64,000 nt of DNA, taken from assembly GCA_963780345.1 (NCBI GenBank), contig CAWABU010000009.1, forward strand, positions 62,001-126,000, written 5' to 3'. The notes beneath the pieces are model-generated. The model had not been told where the DNA came from. It saw only the letters and a list, made by a program, of their open reading frames with translations, and made no database searches. The DNA comes from PALSA-693 sp963780345 (lineage in GTDB: Bacteria; Actinomycetota; Acidimicrobiia; Acidimicrobiales; Palsa-688). Every line of letters begins with the position of its first letter. Position 1 is the stretch's first letter. This document shows positions 51,945-60,966 of this stretch, in pieces. The position numbers and the translations under genes were made by a program.

Positions 51945-52243
51945 GGGATGGGCTGATGCACGGTCACCAGCTTGGTCCCGTCCGGGAACGTGGCTTCAAT
52001 CTGGACTTCGGGCAGCATTTCGGGGATCCCCTCCATCACGTCCTGGCGGGCGAGCACCCCCCGGGCGCTCTCCATGAGGTCGGCGACGGTCCGGCCGTCT
52101 CTCGCCCCTTCGAGAACATGGCTGGATATCAGGGCCACCGCCTCCGGGTGGTTGAGCTTCACGCCCCGCTCCCGGCGGTCTCTCGCCACCATGGCGGCCA
52201 CGCTGAGCAGAAGCTTGTCGCGTTCGTGCGGGGTCAGCTGCAC
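51941..52243 (-). CDS. ureA: Urease subunit gamma
   Basis: A 100-residue structural subunit starting at GTG. MQLTPHERDKLLL, GVKLNHPEAVALISSH and ATFPDGTKLVTVHQPI are typical. A 143-base gap separates it from the upstream ureohydrolase gene on the same strand. That gap contains a small GCGCCC/GGGCGC hairpin but no clear promoter or riboswitch. Confidence 0.97.
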   Translation of the reverse strand: MQLTPHERDKLLLSVAAMVARDRRERGVKLNHPEAVALISSHVLEGARDGRTVADLMESARGVLARQDVMEGIPEMLPEVQIEATFPDGTKLVTVHQPIP

Positions 52244-52386
52244 GGGGTTTTCACCACCGCCAATACTGCGTCGCGCTCGGCCCCGGAAGCGGTGAGCGGC
52301 CTGTTATTTCTTGGTTAACCGCCGCGCCCAGGGCGCCCCCCGGCCGACGTCGCCGACGGACGGTCACGGTACGAGGGACCGCCGCG

Positions 52387-53520
52387 CTATCTGCATCTGG
52401 ACAAATGCCCGGCCCGGACCAGGCAGCCAAGGGTGTCGCAGATGACCCGGGTGGCGATGAGTGCCGTGATCTCGCCATGGTCGTAGGGCGGGGCGCACTC
52501 GACCACCTCGATCCCGGCCAGCGGACGCTCGGCGATGAGCTGTATGAACTTCAGCACCTCTCTCGGAAGGAACCCGCCCGGCTCCGGCCAGCCGGTACCC
52601 GGGACAAAGGCGGCGTCGAGACAGTCGACGTCGAATGACAGCCAGACGGCCTCGGCCCCGTCCCACGCCACCTCGAGGGCCCGCTCGGCGGCCGCCTCGA
52701 TGCCCATATCGACACAGTCGGTGACCGTCATGATGGTGGTCTGGCGCTCCCGTCCCACCTTGACTCCCGGGCGAGGGGCCTGCCAGCCGCCGATGCCAAC
52801 CTGGACCAGGTTCCGGGCCGGAACGTTGGGCAGGTCGGTGGCGTGGAACCAGGGAGTGGTGTGCATCCGTTCGTCCAGATCCGTCTCCTGGGTGTCCACG
52901 TGACGATCGAAGTGGATGATGCCCAGGTTCCCGGCCAGGTGCTCGGCCACGCCTCTCGTGGTGGGATAGCCGATGGAGTGGTCCCCGCCGAGCACGACCG
53001 GGAAGGCCCCCGATCCGAAGACGTGGGAGACACCTTTGGTGATCTGGTCGAACGTCTTTTCGATGTTGGCGGGAATGGTGAAGATATCGCCCAGGTCGGC
53101 GATGGTGATCGATTCCCGCAGGTCCACCCCGAGCTCGAAGCTGTAGGGACCGTACAGGGCGGAGATCTTCCGGATCCCCTGCGGGCCGAAGCGGGTACCT
53201 GAACGGTAAGTGGTACCGCCGTCGAATGGGGCCCCCAGCACGGCGACGTCGTACTCACCGCAACGGCGGACGTCCTCTACATAGGGCGCTTTGAGAAACG
53301 TGTTGATCCCGGCGAAGTGTGGCAGTTCCCCGCGAGAGAAGGTGGGTATGCGGCGGTCGACGATCGAGTCGGCGCCCGGCAGGCCCAACTGCAGACCCCG
53401 GGCCACTTCCTGCTCCCATCGCGTGGTCGGCAGGGCGGCCTCCGCGGCCACCGCGTAGCGGGCTTCGGGCCCGTAGCGATCGTGCAGTTCCGCACCATTG
53501 GCGTGATGATGCTCGGTCAT
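52387..53520 (-). CDS. Ureohydrolase-family enzyme, guanidinase (GdmH)-like
   Basis: A 377-residue arginase/agmatinase-fold enzyme. All metal ligands are present: His181 (GGDHSIGYP), Asp205, His207 and Asp209 (HFDRHVDTQ), Asp297 and Asp299 (SFDVDCLD). It has an N-terminal extension of about 85 residues (FSRGELPHFAGINTFLKAP) absent from ordinary agmatinases. GTGWPEPGG places Trp311 where agmatinases have a small residue, and His226 lies in WFHATD. From memory these features resemble the nickel-dependent guanidine hydrolases annotated as agmatinase. Product would be urea, and urease is encoded directly downstream. Start ATG 53520; the longer frame is a shadow. Confidence 0.88.
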   Translation of the reverse strand: MTEHHHANGAELHDRYGPEARYAVAAEAALPTTRWEQEVARGLQLGLPGADSIVDRRIPTFSRGELPHFAGINTFLKAPYVEDVRRCGEYDVAVLGAPFDGGTTYRSGTRFGPQGIRKISALYGPYSFELGVDLRESITIADLGDIFTIPANIEKTFDQITKGVSHVFGSGAFPVVLGGDHSIGYPTTRGVAEHLAGNLGIIHFDRHVDTQETDLDERMHTTPWFHATDLPNVPARNLVQVGIGGWQAPRPGVKVGRERQTTIMTVTDCVDMGIEAAAERALEVAWDGAEAVWLSFDVDCLDAAFVPGTGWPEPGGFLPREVLKFIQLIAERPLAGIEVVECAPPYDHGEITALIATRVICDTLGCLVRAGHLSRCR

Positions 53521-53557
53521 GAGGGAGGGTATTTCCTTTCTTCGAGGTCGAGGGGTG

Positions 53558-54118
53558 TCAGGCCGGCGCGGATCGATCCAGAGACCCGCACAGCTGCCAT
53601 TCGCCACCTGCATCCCGCTCGTAGCGGACCGCCCGAAAGGGGCCGTCCGGCCTGTTGTCGACAATCTCGATCCGCCACCTGTCAATGGTCACAACGATTC
53701 GGTTTTCCGCGGCCTCGGCGGACATCTCGGACCCGGCCGGGGAAATCCGCTGCCACTCCTCGGTGAAGGGCAGGAACCGGCCCTCCCACTCGATCAGGCC
53801 CGTCTCGACCATCACCCGATCAGCCGCCTCCAGCCGGTTGCTGTCCAACCCCGGGTCGGGCTCGGAGTCGAGGTCATGCGTCCAGGTCATCACCGGCTCT
53901 TCCCAGATCGCAGTCCCGGCGAACGCCCAGGGGCGGGCGAAGGCCGTTTCGGGACCACCACCGATCCCGGGCCCGGCCTCCTCTGACGGCGTCCGCATGT
54001 CGGCGTACCACCGTTCGGTCTGCAACCAGAGCACGTCGCACCGCTCAGCTACGGCCTCGCCGTCGACGGTGAGCCCCGACCGCCGCCACGCCCCCGCGAG
54101 GGGCCCGGCTCCGGTCAC
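53558..54118 (-). CDS. Unrecognised 186-residue protein in the guanidino/urease operon
   Basis: GTG 54118 overlaps the stop of the upstream MBL-fold gene (GTGA). I do not recognise the family. The sequence alternates Trp/aromatic and short polar stretches (GAWRRSGLTVDGE, DVLWLQTERWYADMR, MTWTHDLDSEPDPG, LIEWEGRFLPFTEEWQRI, IDRWRIEIVDN, FRAVRYERDAGGEWQLCG), suggesting an all-beta, calycin/lipocalin-like barrel. There is no signal peptide or membrane segment. Tight coupling implies a role in the same pathway, possibly binding an intermediate. A long antisense-like extension of this frame upstream is a shadow of the MBL gene. Confidence 0.75.
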   Translation of the reverse strand: MTGAGPLAGAWRRSGLTVDGEAVAERCDVLWLQTERWYADMRTPSEEAGPGIGGGPETAFARPWAFAGTAIWEEPVMTWTHDLDSEPDPGLDSNRLEAADRVMVETGLIEWEGRFLPFTEEWQRISPAGSEMSAEAAENRIVVTIDRWRIEIVDNRPDGPFRAVRYERDAGGEWQLCGSLDRSAPA

Positions 54119-54942
54119 GACCCGGCTCCGGAGAAGCGGGCCGCCATCTGCTCGGTCAGAGCCGGCCAGGCGACCGGGTCGTGCCCGGGCACCAGCTGGT
54201 AGCCCCTGGCCGCGGCGATCGATTTCAATCGGCGGATAGCCTCGATTGACTCCTCCGGCCCAGCCTCGACGCGCCCGCCGACGGACAACTCGTAGTCGAT
54301 GTTCTCGGTCAGGTCGGCGGCGTCGAAAGCCAGCACCAGTCCCCCGCCGCCCACCGAGTCGTCGAGGTCGATGACGAAGCTCTGATGGCCTGGCGTGTGA
54401 CCGGCAGTGAGGATCGCAGTGACCCCGGAGGCGATGGTGCAGTCGCCGTCGGCCAGGCGCCAGTCGATATTGGGGTCGTCGAAGTCGACGCGGAACATGG
54501 CGTGGCGTTCCGGCTCCGGATGGCGGCTCAGGCCGTACTCCAGTTCGGCGCGTTGAGCGTGCACGGGGACCCGGCCGGCGAAGTGCCGCACGCCGCCGGC
54601 GTGGTCGTGGTGCAGGTGGCTGAGAGCGACGGCGGCAATGTCGTCGAGGGCCACCCCGGCGGCGTCGAGCGCTTCGTGCAGTGGCTCGCCTGGCCCGGGC
54701 AGGATGGGCCGAAACAGCGGGTCGCCGTGGAAGCGGCGCCGAAGGGCCGGGTCCCGGATGAGCGCCGAGTTGAAGCCCGTGTCGAGGAGCAGCCAGCCGC
54801 CGTCGCAAAGCAGGAGCACACCCGGCACCGGCTCGACCAGACGCTCGCCGGGCTCCGCCCCCTCGACCGAAACCGACTTGGGCAGGTCCTCCCAGCCGAG
54901 CGTGAGCGGTACCACCCGGCGGACACGGGTCCTCGGGGTCAT
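54115..54942 (-). CDS. MBL-fold hydrolase, lactonase-like
   Basis: A 275-residue metallo-beta-lactamase-fold enzyme, ATG 54942 overlapping the Rieske gene stop. The metal motif SHLHHDHAGG lies near residue 115, with later His/Asp ligands in TAGHTPGHQSF, VLAFDAADL and VPGHDP. This set matches the N-acyl-homoserine-lactonase-like branch. In this operon, opening of a lactone, lactam or cyclic imide made by the neighbouring oxygenase is more plausible than quorum quenching, but that is inference. Confidence 0.9.
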   Translation of the reverse strand: MTPRTRVRRVVPLTLGWEDLPKSVSVEGAEPGERLVEPVPGVLLLCDGGWLLLDTGFNSALIRDPALRRRFHGDPLFRPILPGPGEPLHEALDAAGVALDDIAAVALSHLHHDHAGGVRHFAGRVPVHAQRAELEYGLSRHPEPERHAMFRVDFDDPNIDWRLADGDCTIASGVTAILTAGHTPGHQSFVIDLDDSVGGGGLVLAFDAADLTENIDYELSVGGRVEAGPEESIEAIRRLKSIAAARGYQLVPGHDPVAWPALTEQMAARFSGAGS

Positions 54943-56036
54943 CGACCCAGCGCCTTGGCTCGAAGGAGGGAATGGAAGATGCGCACCGGCTGCTCGTGGT
55001 GGACCGCCGTCGGTCCGACCTCGTAAAACGGGGACCCGATGCCGCGTTGCATCGACTCGCATGCCTTCACGTCCTCGGTGAGGAAGCGCTTCACCGAACG
55101 GACCAGACGCCCGGCGTCGCAACCTGGTGTGCTGCGTATACGCAGGGTCATCTCCGTCCGGCCCGGGGCGACCGGGCGGGCGTCGTAGGTGGCCAGGTAT
55201 TCGCCAGTGGTGACCAGCATGAGGTTGGGGAACAGCAGATGGGCGCCGATTCCGAAACGCTCCTCGTCAGCGAGACCGGTCAACGCCCCGGCGCCGGCCG
55301 GGGCCAGGGCGGGATCCTTCAGCGGCTCCAGGCTCCACCACGCGTCACCGGCCCAATCCCATTTGAAGGCGGCGTGCTGGTAGGCGGCGAGCGACCGCTG
55401 GTGCAGGTACCACAGGTGGTATACGTCGACGTGGTTCTCAACGAGGAGCTTCCAGTTGCAGTCGACCGTGTAGTCGACCCGGGCCACCTCGACAAGAGGC
55501 AGGCTGAGATGGCCAACCAGGTGTCGGGCCAGGAGGGCGGTGTGGTCGGCGAAATCCGGCGGGTCGGTGGAGGGGCAAACGAAGATCATCCCGTGCCACT
55601 CCGCGACCGCGACGGGCCGGAGCCCGAGCGCCGCCGGGTCGGCATCGGGGAACTGGTCCGGCTGCGGCACCCGAACCAGGGCGCCCCCGAGATCGAAGCT
55701 CCACTGGTGGTACGGGCAGGTGACGAAACGACCCAGCCGACCCTCGCCCTCGAGGAGGGGGATGCCACGGTGGCGGCAGAGATTGTGGTAGGCCCGGCAC
55801 ATGCCTTCCGGGTCGCGCCACAGCACCACCGGGGCACCACCGATCACCACCGCCAGGTACCGTCCGGGGCCGACCTGCTCGGCGGAGGCGACGAGAGTCC
55901 AGGATCGAGAGAACACGGTGCGGGCCTCAAGTGCGGCGAAGGCCTCACTGGTGTAGAGCTCCGAGAAGGAGCCCAGTCCGGCTGCCTCCAGGTCGATGGC
56001 CGACCAGCCGAGCCCGCTCGTCTGCGAGACCGTCAA
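54939..56036 (-). CDS. Rieske non-heme iron oxygenase, catalytic subunit
   Basis: A 365-residue ring-hydroxylating-type oxygenase starting at TTG 56036 (TTGA overlap with the upstream gene). The Rieske cluster is Cys87-x-His89 ... Cys107-x2-His110 (CRHRGIPL, CPYHQW). The mononuclear iron motif is NWKLLVENHVDVYHLWYLH, with Asp204, His207 and His212. Small single-subunit oxygenases of this type hydroxylate or N-demethylate amines and quaternary ammonium compounds. No ferredoxin or reductase gene is in the window. Among neighbours acting on guanidino groups, N-dealkylation is a reasonable guess. Confidence 0.92.
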   Translation of the reverse strand: MTVSQTSGLGWSAIDLEAAGLGSFSELYTSEAFAALEARTVFSRSWTLVASAEQVGPGRYLAVVIGGAPVVLWRDPEGMCRAYHNLCRHRGIPLLEGEGRLGRFVTCPYHQWSFDLGGALVRVPQPDQFPDADPAALGLRPVAVAEWHGMIFVCPSTDPPDFADHTALLARHLVGHLSLPLVEVARVDYTVDCNWKLLVENHVDVYHLWYLHQRSLAAYQHAAFKWDWAGDAWWSLEPLKDPALAPAGAGALTGLADEERFGIGAHLLFPNLMLVTTGEYLATYDARPVAPGRTEMTLRIRSTPGCDAGRLVRSVKRFLTEDVKACESMQRGIGSPFYEVGPTAVHHEQPVRIFHSLLRAKALGR

Positions 56037-57118
56037 TCCGGGTCCTCCGCCAGGGGGGGCGGACCACCTGCGGCCCGCTCGTCGAGATAGTCGGGTGCGG
56101 TCAGGCCCAGCCGGCGCATGGCGGTTCCGGTCAGCGCCTCCAGAACGCAGCGGTGGGCAAAGAGGGCGGTGATGTTGTTGCCGGAGTCGTACGGCGGGCT
56201 GACCTCGACCACGTCCATGCCGACCAGGCCCACCTCGGCACACATGCGGCGCACGGCCCGGAGCACGTCGGCGCTCGTGAGCCCGCCCGGCTCGGGCGAC
56301 CCGGTGCCAGGGGCGTAGGCCGGGTCCACGGCGTCGACGTCCACGGAGATGTACAGCTTGTCAGCCGATCCCGACAGGGCCTCGTTGATGGCGCGCTCCA
56401 GCACGGTGTCGAACCCGTGGCGCTGCACCTCGGCCATGAAGTGGGACCGCATCTGCTGGTCCTCCATCCACGCCACGACGTCGTCGGGAGGCCAGTAGCC
56501 GCGGAGGCCGACCTGCACGAAGTTCCGCCCCTTGACCGCCCCGCTTTCGATGAGGCGGCGCATGGGTGTGCCGTGCCCGGCCAGCACACCTTGCATGTCG
56601 GGGGCGGTATCGGCGTGAGCGTCGAAATGGACGATGCCGATCCGTCCGTAACCGTGGGCCTCCGCCACCGCGGTGGCGACCGGCCAGGTGATGCCGTGGT
56701 CCCCGCCCAGGATTACCGGCAGGGCGCCCCCCTCCAGGATTTCCCCGGCGAAGCGGGTGGCATTCTGGTAGGTGCGCTCGGTGCTGCCGATCACCACCTC
56801 GGCGTCGCCGTAGTCGCACACGTTCAGGTGCTCGAAAGGGTCTACCCGCACGTGGAGGTGGGGGCGGTTCCAGGGCGGGGCGGCCAGGTGGTCGCAGGTA
56901 CGGATGGCCTGCGGACCCATGTGGGTGCCGGAGCGAGTGGTGGCGGTCCCGTCCCAGGGGACTCCTCCCACCGCGACGTCGATGGCTCCGACCCGCAGAT
57001 CCTCCGGGGTGAGGCAGACAGGCAGCTTCATGAACGTGGGGATGCCCTGCCATGCGAACTCCAGGTCGTAACGATTGAGGCGGATGGGGCCGGGCGGGCG
57101 TTCGCCGGTCCCGCTCAC
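56033..57118 (-). CDS. Ureohydrolase-family enzyme (agmatinase/guanidinobutyrase-like)
   Basis: A 361-residue arginase/agmatinase-fold enzyme, GTG 57118 overlapping the permease stop. Metal ligands are complete: His141 (GGDHGITWP), Asp166, His168 and Asp170 (HFDAHADT), and the later DVDAVD pair. GTGSPEPGG has Ser where the other ureohydrolase has Trp. It is clearly divergent from that protein, so the two probably act on different guanidino substrates or form a mixed complex. The long upstream extension of the frame shadows the permease. Confidence 0.9.
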   Translation of the reverse strand: MSGTGERPPGPIRLNRYDLEFAWQGIPTFMKLPVCLTPEDLRVGAIDVAVGGVPWDGTATTRSGTHMGPQAIRTCDHLAAPPWNRPHLHVRVDPFEHLNVCDYGDAEVVIGSTERTYQNATRFAGEILEGGALPVILGGDHGITWPVATAVAEAHGYGRIGIVHFDAHADTAPDMQGVLAGHGTPMRRLIESGAVKGRNFVQVGLRGYWPPDDVVAWMEDQQMRSHFMAEVQRHGFDTVLERAINEALSGSADKLYISVDVDAVDPAYAPGTGSPEPGGLTSADVLRAVRRMCAEVGLVGMDVVEVSPPYDSGNNITALFAHRCVLEALTGTAMRRLGLTAPDYLDERAAGGPPPLAEDPD

Positions 57119-58113
57119 TGGACCACCACCCGGGGATCGATCACGGCCTGCAAGAGATCCACCGCGGTGTTGATGACGACGTAGGCGACACCGAGGACCA
57201 GCGTGACCCCGGCGATGGCCGGGAAGTCGGCTGGGGGGATGCTTTGATCGGTGTAGAGGCCGATGCCGGGCCAGGCGAACACCGTTTCGATGACCACGAT
57301 GCCGGCGAACATCAGGCCGACCTGTAGGCCGGTCATGGACAGGGCCGCGCTGAGCGAGTTGCGCACGGCGTGGCGGAACAGGACCGTCCGGTCTCTCAGG
57401 CCCTTGGCCCGCGCCGTGCGCACGAAGTCGGAATCCATGGCGGACTCCAGCGAGGTCCGCAGGACCCGGCCGATCGAGACCGCGGGTCCGAGGGACACGC
57501 ACAGGGCGGGCAGGATCAGATGCCGGAGGGCGTCGCCGAACATGGCCGGCCGGCCGTGCAAAAGGGTGTCGACCACGGGCATGCCGGTCGGACCGCTGGG
57601 CACGTTCTGGTATCCCGAGTCACCAGTGGCCGGAAGCCAGTGGAGCTTGCCGTTGAGAAACAGGACGCCGAGCAGCGCCAGGAGAAATGCCGGCATGGAC
57701 GCCCCACTCAGGAGGACGATCCGGAACGTCCCCGCGCCGCGCCACTTCCCGACCGATCCGAGACCCAGCGCGGCCCCGAGCAGGACCGCCAGGGCCAGGC
57801 TGGCGAGAGCCAGCTCGGCGGTGGCGGGCAGGTAGTCGCGGATGTCGGTGGAGACCGGCCGCCGGGTGCGCAGGGAATCGGACAGATTCCCCTGCACGGC
57901 GTGACCGACATAGGTGAAGAACTGGTCGATGATGGGCCGGTCGTAGCCGAGGACGTGGCGCTCGTGGGCCACCGCTTCGGTGGAGGCATTGCCGCCCAGG
58001 TAGGCGTGGACCGGGTCGGTATGGCTCAGCCGTTGCAGCAGGAACATGACCGCGATCAGGGCGATCAGGATGAGGACCATCGACGCCAGGCGCCGGAGGA
58101 TGAAGGAGGTCAT
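57115..58113 (-). CDS. ABC importer permease, DppB/OppB type
   Basis: A 332-residue permease with an N-terminal helix (MVLILIALIAVMFLLQRL), four or five further helices, and the EAA-loop segment RAKGLRDRTVLFRHAVRNSL. SDFVRTARAKG and the C-terminal VINTAVDLLQAVIDPRV are typical of dipeptide/oligopeptide/nickel importers. ATG 58113 overlaps the stop of the second permease. It belongs to an importer serving the downstream catabolic genes. Confidence 0.95.
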   Translation of the reverse strand: MTSFILRRLASMVLILIALIAVMFLLQRLSHTDPVHAYLGGNASTEAVAHERHVLGYDRPIIDQFFTYVGHAVQGNLSDSLRTRRPVSTDIRDYLPATAELALASLALAVLLGAALGLGSVGKWRGAGTFRIVLLSGASMPAFLLALLGVLFLNGKLHWLPATGDSGYQNVPSGPTGMPVVDTLLHGRPAMFGDALRHLILPALCVSLGPAVSIGRVLRTSLESAMDSDFVRTARAKGLRDRTVLFRHAVRNSLSAALSMTGLQVGLMFAGIVVIETVFAWPGIGLYTDQSIPPADFPAIAGVTLVLGVAYVVINTAVDLLQAVIDPRVVVQ

Positions 58114-58985
58114 CGGCGCCCCCCGGCGAGCCGACCGATGGCGTCACCGGCCAGGTTGGCGAACAGCGCCAGCAGGAAAATGGCCAGCGCCGGCATCACC
58201 GGCACCCACCACTCCTGCAGCAGGTACTGCAACCCACGGGCCGACATGGCGCCCAGCTCCGGCGCCGGAGCCGGGGCACCCAGACCCAGGAAGGCCAGGC
58301 CGGCCAGGGTGATCACGAGGTTCCCTACGTCGAGGCTGGCGGTGACCCAAATGGCCGGCATGGCCCCGGGCAACAGGTGGCGTACGGCCCGCCGGGCGGC
58401 CCCGGTGCCAGCCAGGCGAGCGGCCTCGATATGGGGGCGAGCTCCCCATGACCTGATCTCACCCCGCATGATCCGGGCGTAGAACGGCCACCACACGATG
58501 GAAAGGGCCAGCAGGATGTGGCCATAGGAAGGGCCGAGACAGGCCACCAGCGCGATGGCGAGCAGCGGACCGGGGAGGGCGAGGAACAGGTCGGTGATCC
58601 TCATCAGCAGAGAGTCGAGCCACCCGCCGGTCGCTCCGGCGATCAGGCCAATGGTGCCGCCGATCACCACGCCGCTGGTAACCACGATCAGCACCCCGAC
58701 CAGGCTCGTGCGCAGGCCGTAGAGGACCCGGCTGAAGACGTCGTAGCCCACCTCGTCGGTGCCGAGGAGATGGCCGCCGTGACCGGGCGGCGTGAATGGC
58801 AGCCCCGACAGGACGATGGGCCGGTACGGGGCGATGACCGGTGCGAGGAGGGCCACGATCACCAGGGCGCCCAGCAGGCCCAGGCCGATCTGGTCGGCCC
58901 GGGGGAGGGAGGCGAGGCGCCGGTAGCCGGGGACCTGGTCGGCCAGGCGCCGCCGGGATCCCACCCTGACGTCGACCGCCACCAT
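58110..58985 (-). CDS. ABC importer permease, DppC/OppC type
   Basis: A 291-residue permease. ATG 58985 is chosen because GAGGAG lies about six bases upstream; the frame runs ten codons further. Features are HLLGTDEVGYDVFSRVLYGLRTSLVG (in pieces), LLMRITDLFLALPGPLLAI, the EAA-like RLAGTGAARRAVRHLLPGA and FLGLGAPAPAPELGAM. It pairs with the DppB-type permease that follows by a four-base overlap. Confidence 0.95.
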   Translation of the reverse strand: MVAVDVRVGSRRRLADQVPGYRRLASLPRADQIGLGLLGALVIVALLAPVIAPYRPIVLSGLPFTPPGHGGHLLGTDEVGYDVFSRVLYGLRTSLVGVLIVVTSGVVIGGTIGLIAGATGGWLDSLLMRITDLFLALPGPLLAIALVACLGPSYGHILLALSIVWWPFYARIMRGEIRSWGARPHIEAARLAGTGAARRAVRHLLPGAMPAIWVTASLDVGNLVITLAGLAFLGLGAPAPAPELGAMSARGLQYLLQEWWVPVMPALAIFLLALFANLAGDAIGRLAGGRR

Positions 58986-59004
58986 CAGCTTCTCCTCCCG
59001 ATCA

Positions 59005-60966
59005 TCACCGGGCAAGCCGCCAGCTGACCCGCCTGCGCGGTACTGGCCAGCTCGGCGGCGCGGTGGCGCACTCCGGCCGGGCGTCGGGGCAGCGCGGATG
59101 GAACTCGCAGCCGGTAGGTGGGTTGATCGGGCTGGCCGGCTCTCCGGTCAACCGGGGCCGTTCGGCTCCGGTGCCCGGAACGGCGGTGAGCAGGGCGGCG
59201 GTGTAGGGGTGCACCGGGTGCCGGCACACATCCTCGGCGGACCCGACCTCGACGATGCGGCCCAGGTACATCACCGCGATGCGGTCGGCCACCATGCGGG
59301 CGGCGGCCAGGTCGTGGGTAACGAACAGCACGGCCATCCCCAGCTCTCGCCGGAGGCGGCCGATCAGGTTGAGGATGACCCCGGCCAGTGACACGTCCAG
59401 GGCGCTGGTCGGCTCGTCGCAGAGCAGCACCTCGGGCGGCACCACCGTGGCCCGGGCCAGCGCGACCCGCTGGCGCTGGCCGCCGGACAGCTGGTAGGGC
59501 CGGACCGACGTCACCTCGGGGGGCAGGCCGACCAGCTGAAGGGCCTCGGCTACCCGCCGGGCCCGGCCCTTGCGGTCGAGGCCCTCCTCCCTTAGCCGCT
59601 CCCCGATCAACTCGCCGACGTTCATCCACGGCGTCAGCGAGGCGCCGGCGTCCTGGAAGACCATCTGCGGGCGGCCGCCGCGGGCCAGGTCGACAAAGCC
59701 CCTGTCGACCGGCTGAAGACCGGCGACGCAGCGCAGGAGCGTGGACTTCCCGCAGCCACTCTCGCCGACCAGGGCGACCGCCTCGCCCTCGGTCAGTTCC
59801 AGGTTCACTCCCCGGACGGCGTGGAGCTTCTGGTGAGATCGGCGGGCGCCGATGTCGAACGACTTGGAGAGGTCCTTGATGATGGCCGCCGTCGCCGGCT
59901 TCCGGGCGTAGGGCGCCCGGACGGGCGTTACCCACGGTGGGGCCGGGGCGTCGACTGCTGACTCCGCGTCGATGCAGTCGATCCGGCCGCAGGCCACCCC
60001 GCCCGGCTCACCCCCGGGCCGGGGCGTCAACTTCGGCAGGGCGGTGTCGCAGTCGTCGCGGTGATGGTTGCACCGCGGCCCGAACGGACAGCCGGTGGCC
60101 GGGTGGCGGGGGTCGGGGGGTTCGCCTCTCAAGGTGGTCACGGGCCGGCTGCGGTCGCTTGACATTTCGAGCCGGGACCGGAGCAGACCTCGGCTGTAGG
60201 GGTGGCAGGGCCGGTGGTACATGTCGGCGGCGGGGCCGATCTCGGCCAGCCGCCCGGCGTACATCACTGCGATGCGGTCGGCCACTGCCGCGGCCACACC
60301 GAGATCGTGAGTAACGATCAGAAAGGTGGTGTTCATCTGCTGCCGCAGCGAGTGGATCAGTTCGAGGATCTGGGCCTGCACGGTCACGTCCAGGGCGGTG
60401 GTGGGCTCGTCGGCTATCACCAGGGCGGGCTCGCGAGCTATGGCCATGGCGATCATCACCCGCTGGCGCAATCCGCCGGACAGCTCGTAGGGGAGGACGT
60501 CCATCCGGCGCCGGGCGTCGGGTATCCCGACGGCCTCCATGAGCCGCTGGGCCTCCGCCGGCGATCCAGCCGCCTCCTGGATCTGCCGCCCGATCTTCAT
60601 CGTGGGGTTCAGCGATGTCATCGGGTCCTGAAAGACGGAGCCCATGTGGCGGCGGCGGACCAGGCGGCGGGACTCGGCCGGGTCGTTGGCCATGTCCACG
60701 CCCTTGACCCGCACGGAGCCGGATATCTCGGGGCGAGGGCGGTCGGGAAGCAACCCGAGGAGGGACAGGCCGAGGACGCTTTTGCCCGACCCGGACTCGC
60801 CGACGACGCCGACTATCTCCCCCGGCTGCAAGTCGAGCGACACACCCCGCAAGGCGTAGACGTTTTCCCGGTTGCGGCGAAAGGTAACACTCAGGTTGTC
60901 CACCCGGGCCAGCGTTGGGCCGGCGTCGTCGGTCGAAGCCGGCAGCCGGTGACGGCCCGGCAGCAT
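59005..60966 (-). CDS. ABC importer ATPase, DppD-DppF fusion
   Basis: A 653-residue protein with two complete ATPase domains: GESGSGKS / LSGGLRQR / VIADEPTTALD and GESGCGKST / LSGGQRQR / LLCDEPTSALD. Each ends in the oligopeptide-importer C-terminal domain; the Cys-rich segments are CPFGPRCNHHRDDC and CEFHPRCPDARPEC, as found in Dpp/Opp/Nik ATPases. ATG 60966 shares a base with the creatininase stop. The fusion supplies both ATPase subunits of the importer. Confidence 0.95.
   Translation of the reverse strand: MLPGRHRLPASTDDAGPTLARVDNLSVTFRRNRENVYALRGVSLDLQPGEIVGVVGESGSGKSVLGLSLLGLLPDRPRPEISGSVRVKGVDMANDPAESRRLVRRRHMGSVFQDPMTSLNPTMKIGRQIQEAAGSPAEAQRLMEAVGIPDARRRMDVLPYELSGGLRQRVMIAMAIAREPALVIADEPTTALDVTVQAQILELIHSLRQQMNTTFLIVTHDLGVAAAVADRIAVMYAGRLAEIGPAADMYHRPCHPYSRGLLRSRLEMSSDRSRPVTTLRGEPPDPRHPATGCPFGPRCNHHRDDCDTALPKLTPRPGGEPGGVACGRIDCIDAESAVDAPAPPWVTPVRAPYARKPATAAIIKDLSKSFDIGARRSHQKLHAVRGVNLELTEGEAVALVGESGCGKSTLLRCVAGLQPVDRGFVDLARGGRPQMVFQDAGASLTPWMNVGELIGERLREEGLDRKGRARRVAEALQLVGLPPEVTSVRPYQLSGGQRQRVALARATVVPPEVLLCDEPTSALDVSLAGVILNLIGRLRRELGMAVLFVTHDLAAARMVADRIAVMYLGRIVEVGSAEDVCRHPVHPYTAALLTAVPGTGAERPRLTGEPASPINPPTGCEFHPRCPDARPECATAPPSWPVPRRRVSWRLAR

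Noticed and set aside
52244..52386. Guanidine or other riboswitch ahead of ureA
   Set aside because: I looked for conserved guanidine-I-like motifs on the minus strand and saw none; only a short GC hairpin is present. The operon leader lies outside the window.
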